Made by a program: the position numbers and the translations under genes
The notes under the pieces: generated by a model
Seen by the model: the letters and a program-made list of their open reading frames with translations, nothing else
Databases searched by the model: none
Told to the model about the DNA's origin: nothing
IMG/VR virus record: IMGVR_UViG_3300020207_002598
Span: 1-45,752 of that record
Strand: one strand, 5' to 3'
DNA from: a virus
DNA length: 45,752 nt
Part shown: piece by piece, positions 1 through 9,600 of the stretch
How the letters are laid out: each line of letters begins with the position of its first letter
How positions within the stretch are numbered: position 1 is the stretch's first letter

Positions 1-15
1 AGTCCAAACGACCCA

Positions 16-2577
16 ATGTCAGATTTCCCACTTGCTAATCCCTCACGCAACAGTAATATGAATAACACCTCTTCGCCTGAAGTGATGCAGACCGTATCGC
101 CAGTAGTTTGGGCCCCTGCATCGGAGCCTCCAACGAAACTAGCAGTATTCGATATTGATGATACGCTACTCGATACGTCACAACGAATGCGGTCCGCTAT
201 TCGCATGGGCTTATTTGACCCGCGAGAGAAAGGGAAGAAATCCCATCCAAAGGGCGTACAGGCATTCCGTGATTTCTTTTACAGTCCAGAACGGTTCAGC
301 CTCGACAAACTTATCCCCGGTGCGCTGGATTTGGTTAACAGTCTTCATCAGCAAGGCTATACTATTGCATACTGTACTGGTCGTCCACGCCGTATTTTTG
401 AAGCAACCAAAAACCAACTTCGTCAACACGGATTCCCGATTATGCGCGATAAGAACGGATTTGAACTACTTGCCATGAAGCCTGATACAGATGGTAAGAC
501 TACTTCATACAAGTTCAACGTACTTCGCGACTTACAACATCGTTACGATGTTCGCATGTTTTTCGACAATCATCCCGGCAATCTTGCAGAAGCCCAGAAA
601 CTCGGAATCCCCGGCCTCTATATATCGATTGACCAGTACGCAGGTATCCAAGGACTTGCAGACCGTTTCAAGCAAGACAAGCGCAAGGTAATGGATGATA
701 TCAAGCGTAACCCAGTTGCCTTCCCAATCCCTGAATCCTACAAAGAACGTCTAGCAAAACAACTAGGCGAAGAAATGACCTCAGAAGGCTATACGCCCTT
801 AAATGTTCAAGAGCATTTCATCGATAGCGGAGCATATCATGGAAACAAAAGCAACTTCGATTACGTACAAGGAGAATACCAAGAACTACTCGATGAAATC
901 GAAGCCCAAGACTGGGATGAAGCGTATGCCGAATATAGCGACGTCGAAAGTCATCTCGCGTACTACATGTACACCAACTATGGCATAAGTATGCCCGTTT
1001 ATACGCACCGCCACATTCGAGGCGTTCTGTTCCGTGTAAAACTCTTTGAAGCCGTTATGAAGCACTTCAAACTTAAGTTCCATCCAAAATACTTGGTCAA
1101 CGGTTCCAACTACAAGAAGGTCTTCAAGGTCCGTACTGCACTTGAACTCGCGGCAAAAGACCAGAACAAGAAATTGCCAAATCTTACAGATGAGAAACTG
1201 ATGGCCGTAGTCAATTCAAAACTTGAAGAAGTTAAGGAAAATCCACCACAGTCGTTCACCAAGAGCAAAGTAAACGATTCTGTCAAGGGAACCAAGATTC
1301 AGAAGAAACCCGACCCAGAAACAGGTAACAACTGTCATAACTGTGCATATTGGAAACCTATTGGTGTAACTGATGATGCTAGTAAGGAAATTGGTCTTTG
1401 TAGTCTATGGAGTGATAAAGTCAACCGCGAAGTCCTCGCGGCTGATACCTTCTATTGTCAAGGATGGAAACCCGAAGCACGGGACAATCCCGGCGAAGTC
1501 CCTTCAAACCACAGGGAAGCCGCAGGTGTACTTGTGTTCCGAGATGGTAAACTCCTAATCCTCCAACGTTCATCTAAGGAAACCTCGAAGCACGGCCTAT
1601 GGGAACTTCCCGGCGGTAAAGTCGAAGAAGGCGAAACCGCAGAAGAAGCCGCAGTAATTGAAGCCAAGGAAGAAGCAGGGCTTGATGTTACACTAGGTCA
1701 GTACTTGGGTCCCCACCACGACTATAACAAAAAGAAAACTTATCACGGATATGTAGCCACTGCTCCTAGTGGTCAGCCAGTGACTTTGTCGGAAGAACAT
1801 TCAGCGTACAAGTGGGCAACCCTTGACGAAATCTCCGCAATGCCCAATTCAAAGGTAAGCCATCATCTACTATACTTCTTGGACACGCTGGGGACACTTC
1901 CCAATCCCAACTACGACCTCCCATCTAAGACCCCGCTTAGTGTAGGCGGAGATATGTCATACGAGCAATTGGTTGGCCGTACAAATCCTCTTCCTAAGCC
2001 CAAGAAAGGCATGAAGAAGCCAGAAAAGTACGTTGAGTACTTGATGGGTCATACTAAGATGCGTACTGAATTCCCAGACCGTCGTCAACGCTATGCTGTT
2101 GCTCTTTCACTAGTTGAAAAGAACATGGAATCTGGCCGAAATTGGGCACGCCATCGCGGACTCAAGAAAACGGTCCAAAAGAAGCAACTGAAGCGCCTGA
2201 AGGGAACTGCCGAAGCACTAAACAATCCCGGCGGTGATGCAATTGAACTATACGAATCGTTCAACGGACAACCGCCTGACATCGTAAAGAAAACAACAAT
2301 CGGAGTACCAAGTACACTAGTCCGTATTGGAGAAGGTGGTTGTTGGAGCGTAGGATATCGTTCCGATAAAGAAGGTCACGGCGAAGACCAAAAGTACATT
2401 CATAACTTTGGGGACTTCGGTAGGTTCCCGAAGAAAAAACCAAAGGACGGAAGAAAAGAACCCGACCTTTACGCGGCAATGGATGAAAGCGGTAATGTTC
2501 TATATCTGGTCATCATGGGAGGAACGTTCAGCCTCGAAACGGACCCGGACTCAGGAGTAAATTGGTTGGTGGGATGA
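16..2577 (+). CDS. Multidomain polyvalent protein: HAD phosphatase, MazG-like, Cys-rich, Nudix and C-terminal modules
   Basis: An 853-aa string of small enzyme modules. Residues 41-220 are HAD-superfamily (DIDDT at 46-50, CTGR at 120-123, late acidic FFDNHPGNLAEA). Residues 280-320 show a MazG-like ExxE/ExxD pattern (EYQELLDE ... EAYAEYSD). Residues 438-484 form a Cys module (CHNC, GLCSLW, CQGW). Residues 498-625 are Nudix: the box from G534 to L556 keeps the Glu ligands, but the usual Arg of the RExxEE core is Ile. A basic module with FPDRRQRYAVALS (686-698) and a C-terminal module beginning IELYESFNGQPP (743-754) follow; similar end modules occur in many phage proteins as I recall them. Asn-Pro motifs sit at 8, 232, 409, 491, 630, 657 and 737, close to module borders. 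Likely role is clean-up of damaged or non-canonical nucleotides, perhaps delivered with the virion. Domain calls are firm for HAD and Nudix, weaker elsewhere. Confidence 0.8.
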   Translation: MSDFPLANPSRNSNMNNTSSPEVMQTVSPVVWAPASEPPTKLAVFDIDDTLLDTSQRMRSAIRMGLFDPREKGKKSHPKGVQAFRDFFYSPERFSLDKLIPGALDLVNSLHQQGYTIAYCTGRPRRIFEATKNQLRQHGFPIMRDKNGFELLAMKPDTDGKTTSYKFNVLRDLQHRYDVRMFFDNHPGNLAEAQKLGIPGLYISIDQYAGIQGLADRFKQDKRKVMDDIKRNPVAFPIPESYKERLAKQLGEEMTSEGYTPLNVQEHFIDSGAYHGNKSNFDYVQGEYQELLDEIEAQDWDEAYAEYSDVESHLAYYMYTNYGISMPVYTHRHIRGVLFRVKLFEAVMKHFKLKFHPKYLVNGSNYKKVFKVRTALELAAKDQNKKLPNLTDEKLMAVVNSKLEEVKENPPQSFTKSKVNDSVKGTKIQKKPDPETGNNCHNCAYWKPIGVTDDASKEIGLCSLWSDKVNREVLAADTFYCQGWKPEARDNPGEVPSNHREAAGVLVFRDGKLLILQRSSKETSKHGLWELPGGKVEEGETAEEAAVIEAKEEAGLDVTLGQYLGPHHDYNKKKTYHGYVATAPSGQPVTLSEEHSAYKWATLDEISAMPNSKVSHHLLYFLDTLGTLPNPNYDLPSKTPLSVGGDMSYEQLVGRTNPLPKPKKGMKKPEKYVEYLMGHTKMRTEFPDRRQRYAVALSLVEKNMESGRNWARHRGLKKTVQKKQLKRLKGTAEALNNPGGDAIELYESFNGQPPDIVKKTTIGVPSTLVRIGEGGCWSVGYRSDKEGHGEDQKYIHNFGDFGRFPKKKPKDGRKEPDLYAAMDESGNVLYLVIMGGTFSLETDPDSGVNWLVG

Positions 2578-2960
2578 TGGCAAGAAAAAAACTATTCGGT
2601 ATCACTGAAACAGGATGGAAGGCCATTGATATTACATCTATTGGTCTAATCCTTGCTACTACTATTGCAGATACAGCGCAAAAGAGCAAGAACCGCAAAG
2701 TGAAGAAATTCAGTCGCCTTGGAATGACCCCCAAGGCATTCAAAACTACCAAACAAATTTCTAATGGGGTTCTAATCTTCGTTCTAACACGAAACTTCAT
2801 CGACACACTGGAAGAATACAACATTCTTGTAAAGAAAGACGCTATCTTCCCGGGCCGTGGCGTTCTTACAGAAACCGCAACGACGGCAGTACGAAAACTG
2901 AAACCGATTGGAAACGCACCTATGCCTCTTGATGGCGATGGTGTGCGCAACGTATTTTGA
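2577..2960 (+). CDS. Small two-helix membrane protein, basic
   Basis: About 127 aa, overlapping the stop of the upstream polyvalent gene (ATG at 2574 or 2577 inside GGATGATGG), so translation is probably coupled. Two hydrophobic stretches (IDITSIGLILATTIA and ISNGVLIFVLT) flank a strongly basic loop with many Lys/Arg. The layout, short basic protein with two membrane helices, recurs at 27579, 41245 and 41735 and suggests a family of virion-membrane proteins. No recognised domain. Upstream in-frame codons back to 2562 are possible but lie within the preceding gene. Confidence 0.65.
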   Translation: MARKKLFGITETGWKAIDITSIGLILATTIADTAQKSKNRKVKKFSRLGMTPKAFKTTKQISNGVLIFVLTRNFIDTLEEYNILVKKDAIFPGRGVLTETATTAVRKLKPIGNAPMPLDGDGVRNVF

Positions 2961-2970
2961 GGTAAATTAC

Positions 2971-3471
2971 ATGGCAGGATATTTTGAAGAAGACACAATG
3001 ACGCCCGGAGAAAGGGAAAGGTTCCGAGCATACGGTACTTTCCTTCTCGGTGCAGGTGGACTTTACCTTTGGGCAACCTCTCGTAAAGGACAACCAACAG
3101 TAGTAACGACAACAGGAACAGCAAAACTATCCAGTGTGCTAGTAACTCAAACATCTGGGTTTGGTGTACCAACAGATAAAAAAGTAAACCTAAACGGCAC
3201 AACAATCGAAGCACGGTCAGTTAGTGGATTCAATATGGACCTCAATATTGGTATCATCGTAACTGGACAAGGGTCGCTTTCAGCCAGTGCCTCAGCAAAT
3301 TACAGCGACGGTACTTCAAGTACAACTAAGCAATTGTCTGGTACAGATGCATTTACCATTTCTAAGGGCGACTTTATCGAGGCCAACAAGTCCATTAACT
3401 CATACACTGTGGCTGTAACTGCGAAGGATGGTAGTGCCGTAAGCGCAACCACCTTCTCGGTCGGTGCATGA
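2971..3471 (+). CDS. Single-pass membrane protein with Ser/Thr-rich ectodomain
   Basis: 166 aa from ATG 2971, which has GAGGT eight bases upstream (overlapping the stop of the previous gene). An earlier in-frame ATG at 2908 lies inside the upstream gene and gives an unlikely N-terminus. Residues 15-35 form a membrane segment (YGTFLLGAGGLYLWATS), followed by a beta-rich Ser/Thr/Gly ectodomain that resembles a bacterial-Ig-like or spike domain (repeated short strands, GTDAFTISKGDFIEA). Probably displayed on the virion or cell surface. Function unknown. Confidence 0.65.
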   Translation: MAGYFEEDTMTPGERERFRAYGTFLLGAGGLYLWATSRKGQPTVVTTTGTAKLSSVLVTQTSGFGVPTDKKVNLNGTTIEARSVSGFNMDLNIGIIVTGQGSLSASASANYSDGTSSTTKQLSGTDAFTISKGDFIEANKSINSYTVAVTAKDGSAVSATTFSVGA

Positions 3472-3472
3472 A

Positions 3473-6400
3473 ATGGGCGCAACAACATCGCAAGGATTCA
3501 TTTCAGTGCCCAAGAAAGGGGCAAAAGGAAGTGTATCACTTGACCTCGCCAAAGGTTTAGCAGTATCCGGTGCAAGCAACATTGGAAAGTTTCATGAAAT
3601 GCATTATGCGATGGTCCGAGATTTTTCAGAATTTGACGAAGGACGTTCACTAGTAACTGCACACGACCATGTTCATTACCACGTCTATGGCGACTACCGA
3701 CTTAACTTGTCTGAACTGATTGGTCCTGACTTTGAAGAACTAAGTACAGTTGAAGTTCGCGATTTATACAGCGCACAAGGTCCAGAACTTCTAAACATCT
3801 TGGACATTATAGCAACAGAATATCAAACGGTTCCATCAGTAATCACACGAATGGTACAATCTGGCGGCAGTTCTCAATACCTCCCAATTCCCATGCTACG
3901 CTTCAAAGTAGCAGATTACAAAACAGACGTAACAAGAAGCACAGCAATCGAAACAGATGACGTAGGTGGAAGCACATTCTTGCGAGTTCCACGGCTTAAT
4001 GCACACCTCCAATCGGAAGGGCATTCTGTTCGTACCAACTTTATACATCCGGTACGTCCGGATTCTAATGGGTGCGACAAACTTCATGGGTTTATCGACG
4101 CAGGAGCAGATACAGGCGACTTTATTCGCGTAGCCCGAGAACGACTTACAATTGAACCTCGTTTATCCCGTTGGTCTAACAATCAACTGCATTCGGGAAC
4201 ACAGGCTACTCGATTCTTCCTACCAAGCCTTGGGACTATTCTTGTTTCTGGTGAACGTATTGATGGTCTAAAGGATTACGTCGGAGGACGGTTAGAATAT
4301 ATTGAAGAGGAAGTCACCGAAGGACTAACCGATAACAAGTACGACCTACTACCAGAATTTCATTACCATTCAGTTGCAAACTTAAACACAAGGTACGCTG
4401 GAGGTATTGGAGGAGATTTGAATTCTATCGTTAACCGACAAGACGAATTAAATCCAGACATGGAATACATCGCGGTGTTCTTTGAATGGGCAAAAGCAAT
4501 TATTACCCATCCAGATTACCTCAACTATCTTGAAGTAACGCTCGGAGAAGACCTCAACGCAGAAAACGAAGCAATCATTACGTTCTTCGGGGGAACTCTT
4601 CCAGAACGAAGATTTGGGGATGGCCGTGGTAGTCTTCGTAACACGGCCATTGCTAACCCAGTGCTTCCACGAAGAATTTTGCAAATCGCGGTACAAGCAA
4701 CATTCCGAAGTGAATCTGATGAATTTGAAGACGGATTATTCGATGCAGGTAAGCACTTCATGAATCAACTGATGAATGAAGGACGCGACAGCATCTTACC
4801 GGGAACTGCTGTTAAACTAACCAATACGGGACGAATCCGGCTCCGTGGTTCATTAGCCCAATTAGATGAAGATGATGAAGACGATGGTGGCGATGCAGAA
4901 ATCTTAGACGATATCGACGAAGAAGATACATTCTACATCAATGAAGTACAAGGCGACCGATTCCAATTAAGTTACACTTTATCCAATGGTCGAACAGTAC
5001 TTTTCCCGTTGACAATAGGCGGAGTCGAACAACGCGATACCAACGTATGGTTTAGACGTGCAGACTTTACAGTATTCGACGAAGATAAGAATGAAGAACT
5101 CGACGAAGAAACACTTCAAGAAGAAGGATTCAAAGGACAAATCAATCCTATTCATCGTGTATTCCTTCGCATTGTAATGGATTGCTACATGACTATCGAA
5201 ACATATGTAGCACTGCTTACAGGGAACATTACAACAAAGAAAGCAAACAAATTCAGTCGTCCGAATCAAGACCCAAACATGGTACAACTAGCCGCACGCG
5301 AAGCAGGCGGTGGAGGCGGAGGCCGTAATCAAAAACAAGGAAAAGGCAAGGATAAACCCGGATGCGCTGAAAAACTTGCAGAACTCCGAACAGAACTAGC
5401 ACTAGGTCAGTTAGCATCAACTTATGCAACAACGCGCGGGGACTACACGAAGATTCAAGACTTTTACAATCAAGACCTGACAGGCGCAGAAATTCTATGG
5501 TTGTCCAATTCTATTTCAGATTTTAACCCAAATCTAGTTTCCAAAACACCCAGCAGTTATCGCAATCAACTTGCACAACCCGTATACATTCCTCCCCAAA
5601 ATGCTACGCAATATGTAACAGGAACAGAAACCAGTCGAGAAAAAATTGTTCTCCACCGCGCAGACCCCTACGGCGTACTTGGAGGGGTTCCACCAAATCA
5701 AGTAGTAGGTACATCAGTTACAGTGCCTACAACAAAAGACTTCGCTCAAGAAGTACCATATGCATACGAACCAATAAAGCCAACAGTAATCTTCCTTCGA
5801 CTAGATAGCGCTTTACTGCGAGATATTTTGATTGAATATGTCCGCCAACATAACCTATTCGTAGTCGAAGTTGCTCGTAGTGCAACTCGTAAGAAAGGCA
5901 AGAAACGAGGAGGCAACCAAAAGAAAGGTAACGAAAATAAGAAAGCCTCATCTATCCTTCCTACTATGTGGATGCTTACCAAACAAATGGCTGGTCAAGT
6001 TCTGTACTTAGATGACCAAAAACCGCACATACTGTGGAACCATCTTCTTGATGGAGTAGAACGGTATCGACAAAACCAAAACATGCAATACCCAATGATT
6101 CCAGAACATTGGGCTCAAACTTTTACCGTAGCAACACTCCGCAAAGACCCAGAACTAACCGGTGAAACAGTCGACATGGAAGAACAATCAGCACTACTAA
6201 CAGAATACATGCAGTTCCTTGAAAGTACATATTATCAATCATTCAACATGATTGCGGAAATTGTAACATCACTAGACATTGCACGTATTGAAATGATTAG
6301 CGACCTTGATGCGTTAAAGCGATACTTCGTCGAACGGATTCATGAAGATACAAAGTCAAGATTCCTTGACCGCGCATATTGGAATGGATACCAGTCCCTT

Positions 6401-6610
6401 ATCTATATTATGCGGACTTTTGCAGACATCCCTCCAGAATTGCGCGGAGAATATACTGCGTCGCGGTTCGATGAAGACGCCATTCAACAAATGCGTCAAC
6501 AAGCAAGCGAAATGGGAACACAATTGCGAGAACCCGTTTATGGACAAATTGAGGATGTAAGCCCAAGATTTATGCGCGAAGGACAGGTATATCGCCCACC
6601 CGGGTTCTGA
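3473..6610 (+). CDS. Large protein of unknown function, probable virion or assembly protein
   Basis: About 1045 aa with no domain I recognise. ATG 3473 follows the previous stop by one base; a GTG at 3464 in the same frame would overlap it. The middle has an acidic tract (DEDDEDDGGDAE, near residue 470), a Gly-rich plus Lys-rich linker (GGGGGGRNQKQGKGKDK, near 615) and a second Lys-rich patch (RKKGKKRGGNQKKG, near 805). No membrane helix is evident. Mixed alpha/beta regions separated by low-complexity linkers suggest a scaffold or internal virion protein, but size and position alone support this. RBS-coupled to the primase-ligase gene, nine bases downstream. Confidence 0.7.
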   Translation: MGATTSQGFISVPKKGAKGSVSLDLAKGLAVSGASNIGKFHEMHYAMVRDFSEFDEGRSLVTAHDHVHYHVYGDYRLNLSELIGPDFEELSTVEVRDLYSAQGPELLNILDIIATEYQTVPSVITRMVQSGGSSQYLPIPMLRFKVADYKTDVTRSTAIETDDVGGSTFLRVPRLNAHLQSEGHSVRTNFIHPVRPDSNGCDKLHGFIDAGADTGDFIRVARERLTIEPRLSRWSNNQLHSGTQATRFFLPSLGTILVSGERIDGLKDYVGGRLEYIEEEVTEGLTDNKYDLLPEFHYHSVANLNTRYAGGIGGDLNSIVNRQDELNPDMEYIAVFFEWAKAIITHPDYLNYLEVTLGEDLNAENEAIITFFGGTLPERRFGDGRGSLRNTAIANPVLPRRILQIAVQATFRSESDEFEDGLFDAGKHFMNQLMNEGRDSILPGTAVKLTNTGRIRLRGSLAQLDEDDEDDGGDAEILDDIDEEDTFYINEVQGDRFQLSYTLSNGRTVLFPLTIGGVEQRDTNVWFRRADFTVFDEDKNEELDEETLQEEGFKGQINPIHRVFLRIVMDCYMTIETYVALLTGNITTKKANKFSRPNQDPNMVQLAAREAGGGGGGRNQKQGKGKDKPGCAEKLAELRTELALGQLASTYATTRGDYTKIQDFYNQDLTGAEILWLSNSISDFNPNLVSKTPSSYRNQLAQPVYIPPQNATQYVTGTETSREKIVLHRADPYGVLGGVPPNQVVGTSVTVPTTKDFAQEVPYAYEPIKPTVIFLRLDSALLRDILIEYVRQHNLFVVEVARSATRKKGKKRGGNQKKGNENKKASSILPTMWMLTKQMAGQVLYLDDQKPHILWNHLLDGVERYRQNQNMQYPMIPEHWAQTFTVATLRKDPELTGETVDMEEQSALLTEYMQFLESTYYQSFNMIAEIVTSLDIARIEMISDLDALKRYFVERIHEDTKSRFLDRAYWNGYQSLIYIMRTFADIPPELRGEYTASRFDEDAIQQMRQQASEMGTQLREPVYGQIEDVSPRFMREGQVYRPPGF

Positions 6611-6619
6611 GGTGATTAA

Positions 6620-9600
6620 ATGGATAGGGACTACAAGTATGTTTATCGTGAATTCGATAAGTACGTTCGTATTCTAGAAGCCGAAGGTATTTATCCACCA
6701 TCAATCAACAGCATCGAATTCTTTTGTAAAGAAATGATTACAAAGAAGTTTTGGTATTATCCACCTACTCGCGGAGGAATCAAATCTGTAATGATTTACG
6801 GAACTCTTGCACGGGACCAACTTACAACAGATGCTATTTTAGACCGTTCCGATGGAATAGAAAATCAAGAACTATTTAATGAAATGCGGCAGAAATTGAT
6901 TGACCGCGTCGAAGAAATGTACGGTGTAACAGGAAACGAAGAACGAGCCCGTAGTTGGGCACCAAATCCATTTTCTGTCGACGACCGTGCTTTTGAATAC
7001 GCTTTAATGGAAAATATCAGCGAGGAAGAATGGGGCCGCATGGAACCATTAGAACGTCAACAAACAGTAGCATACCAAAAAGCAGTTGCTGATTCAATTT
7101 ACGTCAAGAACCGTTGTAGTGAATATTTCCAAACCGTAGGACCATTCATGCTCCGCAAAACAATGCACCATCCAATTATGAGTATCTATTTTTCATTCTC
7201 AGCGTCTGCATTAGATGGACGCAATTCAACATTCCTCGCTAGAAAGCGTGACGGAGAAGTGTCGGTCGATTCTGAAGATGATATTCAAAAATTCATGACC
7301 GAGCGAGAATACGATGACATTCTTTCTATGGGTAACGATGCGTTTCGTGGCCTTTGGTTTGTACCTTCAACCACTGGACAAAATATCAAGATGGCTTGCA
7401 TTGACTTTGATAACCCAAGCATGGCCGCAAAAGATACTAAGATGAAAACCGCAGTACGAAACGTAGCAAAGAAATTAGAAGCGCAAGAAGTACCATACAT
7501 TATCATGTTTACAGGTAAGTCATACCAAATTTGGTTTGGCACCGAAGCAATAAACATCGACAATCAGTATGAAGCAAACCGCTATATTGAACAATTGCTA
7601 AAAGGCGTTGACGCGCTAGTAAGTGCAAAATCATCAGTAAGCGAAGCAGAACGGAATGAAGCAATTAAACGCGCAGTTCCGTTGATTGACAAGTCAGTTA
7701 ATACGAAAAACAAACCATTGGGTATGTTCTTTGGTATGCATTACAAACCGCAGAAATCCCCAACAGACGACCCCGGTACAGGATATGTCCGAGTACCAGT
7801 TCCACTAAAACAACTAACAACATTTGACCCTACAATAGAAGCACACCCAGAATATGTGATGAAAAACTTCAACGCGTTGTCATTACAAGTAGACCAGTGG
7901 TTTGATGAAGTAGGCATAGGGCAAGGATTTGGAGGAAAAGGAAACATCGAAACGCCACCGGAATGTTTCCGTAGCGACGATAACGAACCAGAATTTTCAA
8001 CAGTCAAGTTTGCCGAAGAATGGAAAAAAGGAAAGAAAGGATTCCCCGAATTCAACTTTGAAGATGGGCGCGCTGAAGCATCGCAATATCAAGAACTACT
8101 CATTACGCCTAAGTTTGATGGATGGCTTGGTGTTATTCATTATCGAAGCACTGGGAACTTTATTCTCAACAAAAAGCGATTAGTTAACCAGAAAGAACGT
8201 TCCACAAAAACAGGCAATGTAGTTATGACCGAAGAAGTACAATGTGTACTAGTTACACGTGGCGGAATCGTAATGTGGGATAATCACATTACACGCGAAT
8301 TCCAGCGAACTTGTGAACGCTTAGGTATCCGAGAAGCAATTTTAACTGGAGAACTAGTAACCTACAACGAGTATGGAAAGGTAGCCGGTCCTCAAGGCGT
8401 AACCGCTATCCTCAATCGCAAAGAACAAAAAGATGGGAATACTACACAAAACGAACGCCTATTCAATAATCTGCGCTTCACGTTAACAGACCTTATCAAA
8501 ATCGACGGCAAACAGTGGAACATCGACGACCCGTACGATGCAAAGCATGACCTTCTCAAACAATTTACTTCATTCCGAATTGACTTAACACCGTACTTCC
8601 GCCTTGAGCAACCATTTATTGAACGGTTCGACGCACTTTGGACACAAGTTACAGTTACTGATGGGCACGAAGGATTTGTTGTTTATGCAGACGGAAACCG
8701 CTTCAAAGTCAAGCGTCATAATACATTAGATGCTGTAATCATTGGCATCGATGCAACAAGCAAACGATGGATTGATGGAAAAGGAATCGGTTCAGCATAT
8801 GTAGCAGTAATGCACAACAGACCAAAGTTTGGACCAATGTATGTTTCACTTGGAAGAGTAGGAACAACAGGACTAACAGACGCACAAAGAATGGAATTAA
8901 CCGAGCGCGTACTTGGCGAAGATAACGAATTTGTAATCCCACTTAGTAAAGCACTAGGACAAACAGAAGATACAATGGGACTCGAAAATGTAGTTCTTGT
9001 TGAACCTACTACTGTTGTTGAAGTTGTATATGAAAAACTTAACGAAGGTCGTGAACCATCGTTTGCAATGTATCGTCAACAGCGCATGGGTAGGGGACGC
9101 ACTGCAAGTGTAAACTTCACCTTCGCTGATGTAATGTATTCTCGTCGTATGCGTAGTCCACGCATTGTAGGAATCCGAGATGACAAAAATCCGTTGAAGA
9201 AACTCGACATTGATTCTGCACAGGGCGACACATCTGGCGGATTTCAAATCGGAGCAAAGCCCAATCCACTGTTTAGTTTTCCGACAATCAGTTCGCTAAT
9301 CAAAGAGTTCAACCGAATCACATGGTCCCTTGAAAGCGCGAAGAAAAAGGAAGTGCCAGTTGTATTCCGCGACGACGAATTGGTACAACGCTCTTTCGTG
9401 GGAGAAGTAATTTCCGGACCTGAAGGCGTTGATGCATCCATTGACCTGTGGAGGAAACTTCACAAACTAATGGACAGGAACCGAGAATTCGCAGGGTATG
9501 TCAAGAACAATACCATGTACTACGGGTCTTCACACCGAAGAGGTGAAGTTATTCCAGAATTCACCGAAGAATTCAGTGGTTGTGATTTCATGTTCCACAC

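Noticed and set aside
2528-3214. Minus-strand 228-aa frame rich in Leu and Phe
   Set aside because: Lies opposite three well-supported plus-strand genes with ribosome sites and coupled starts; composition is that of an antisense shadow.
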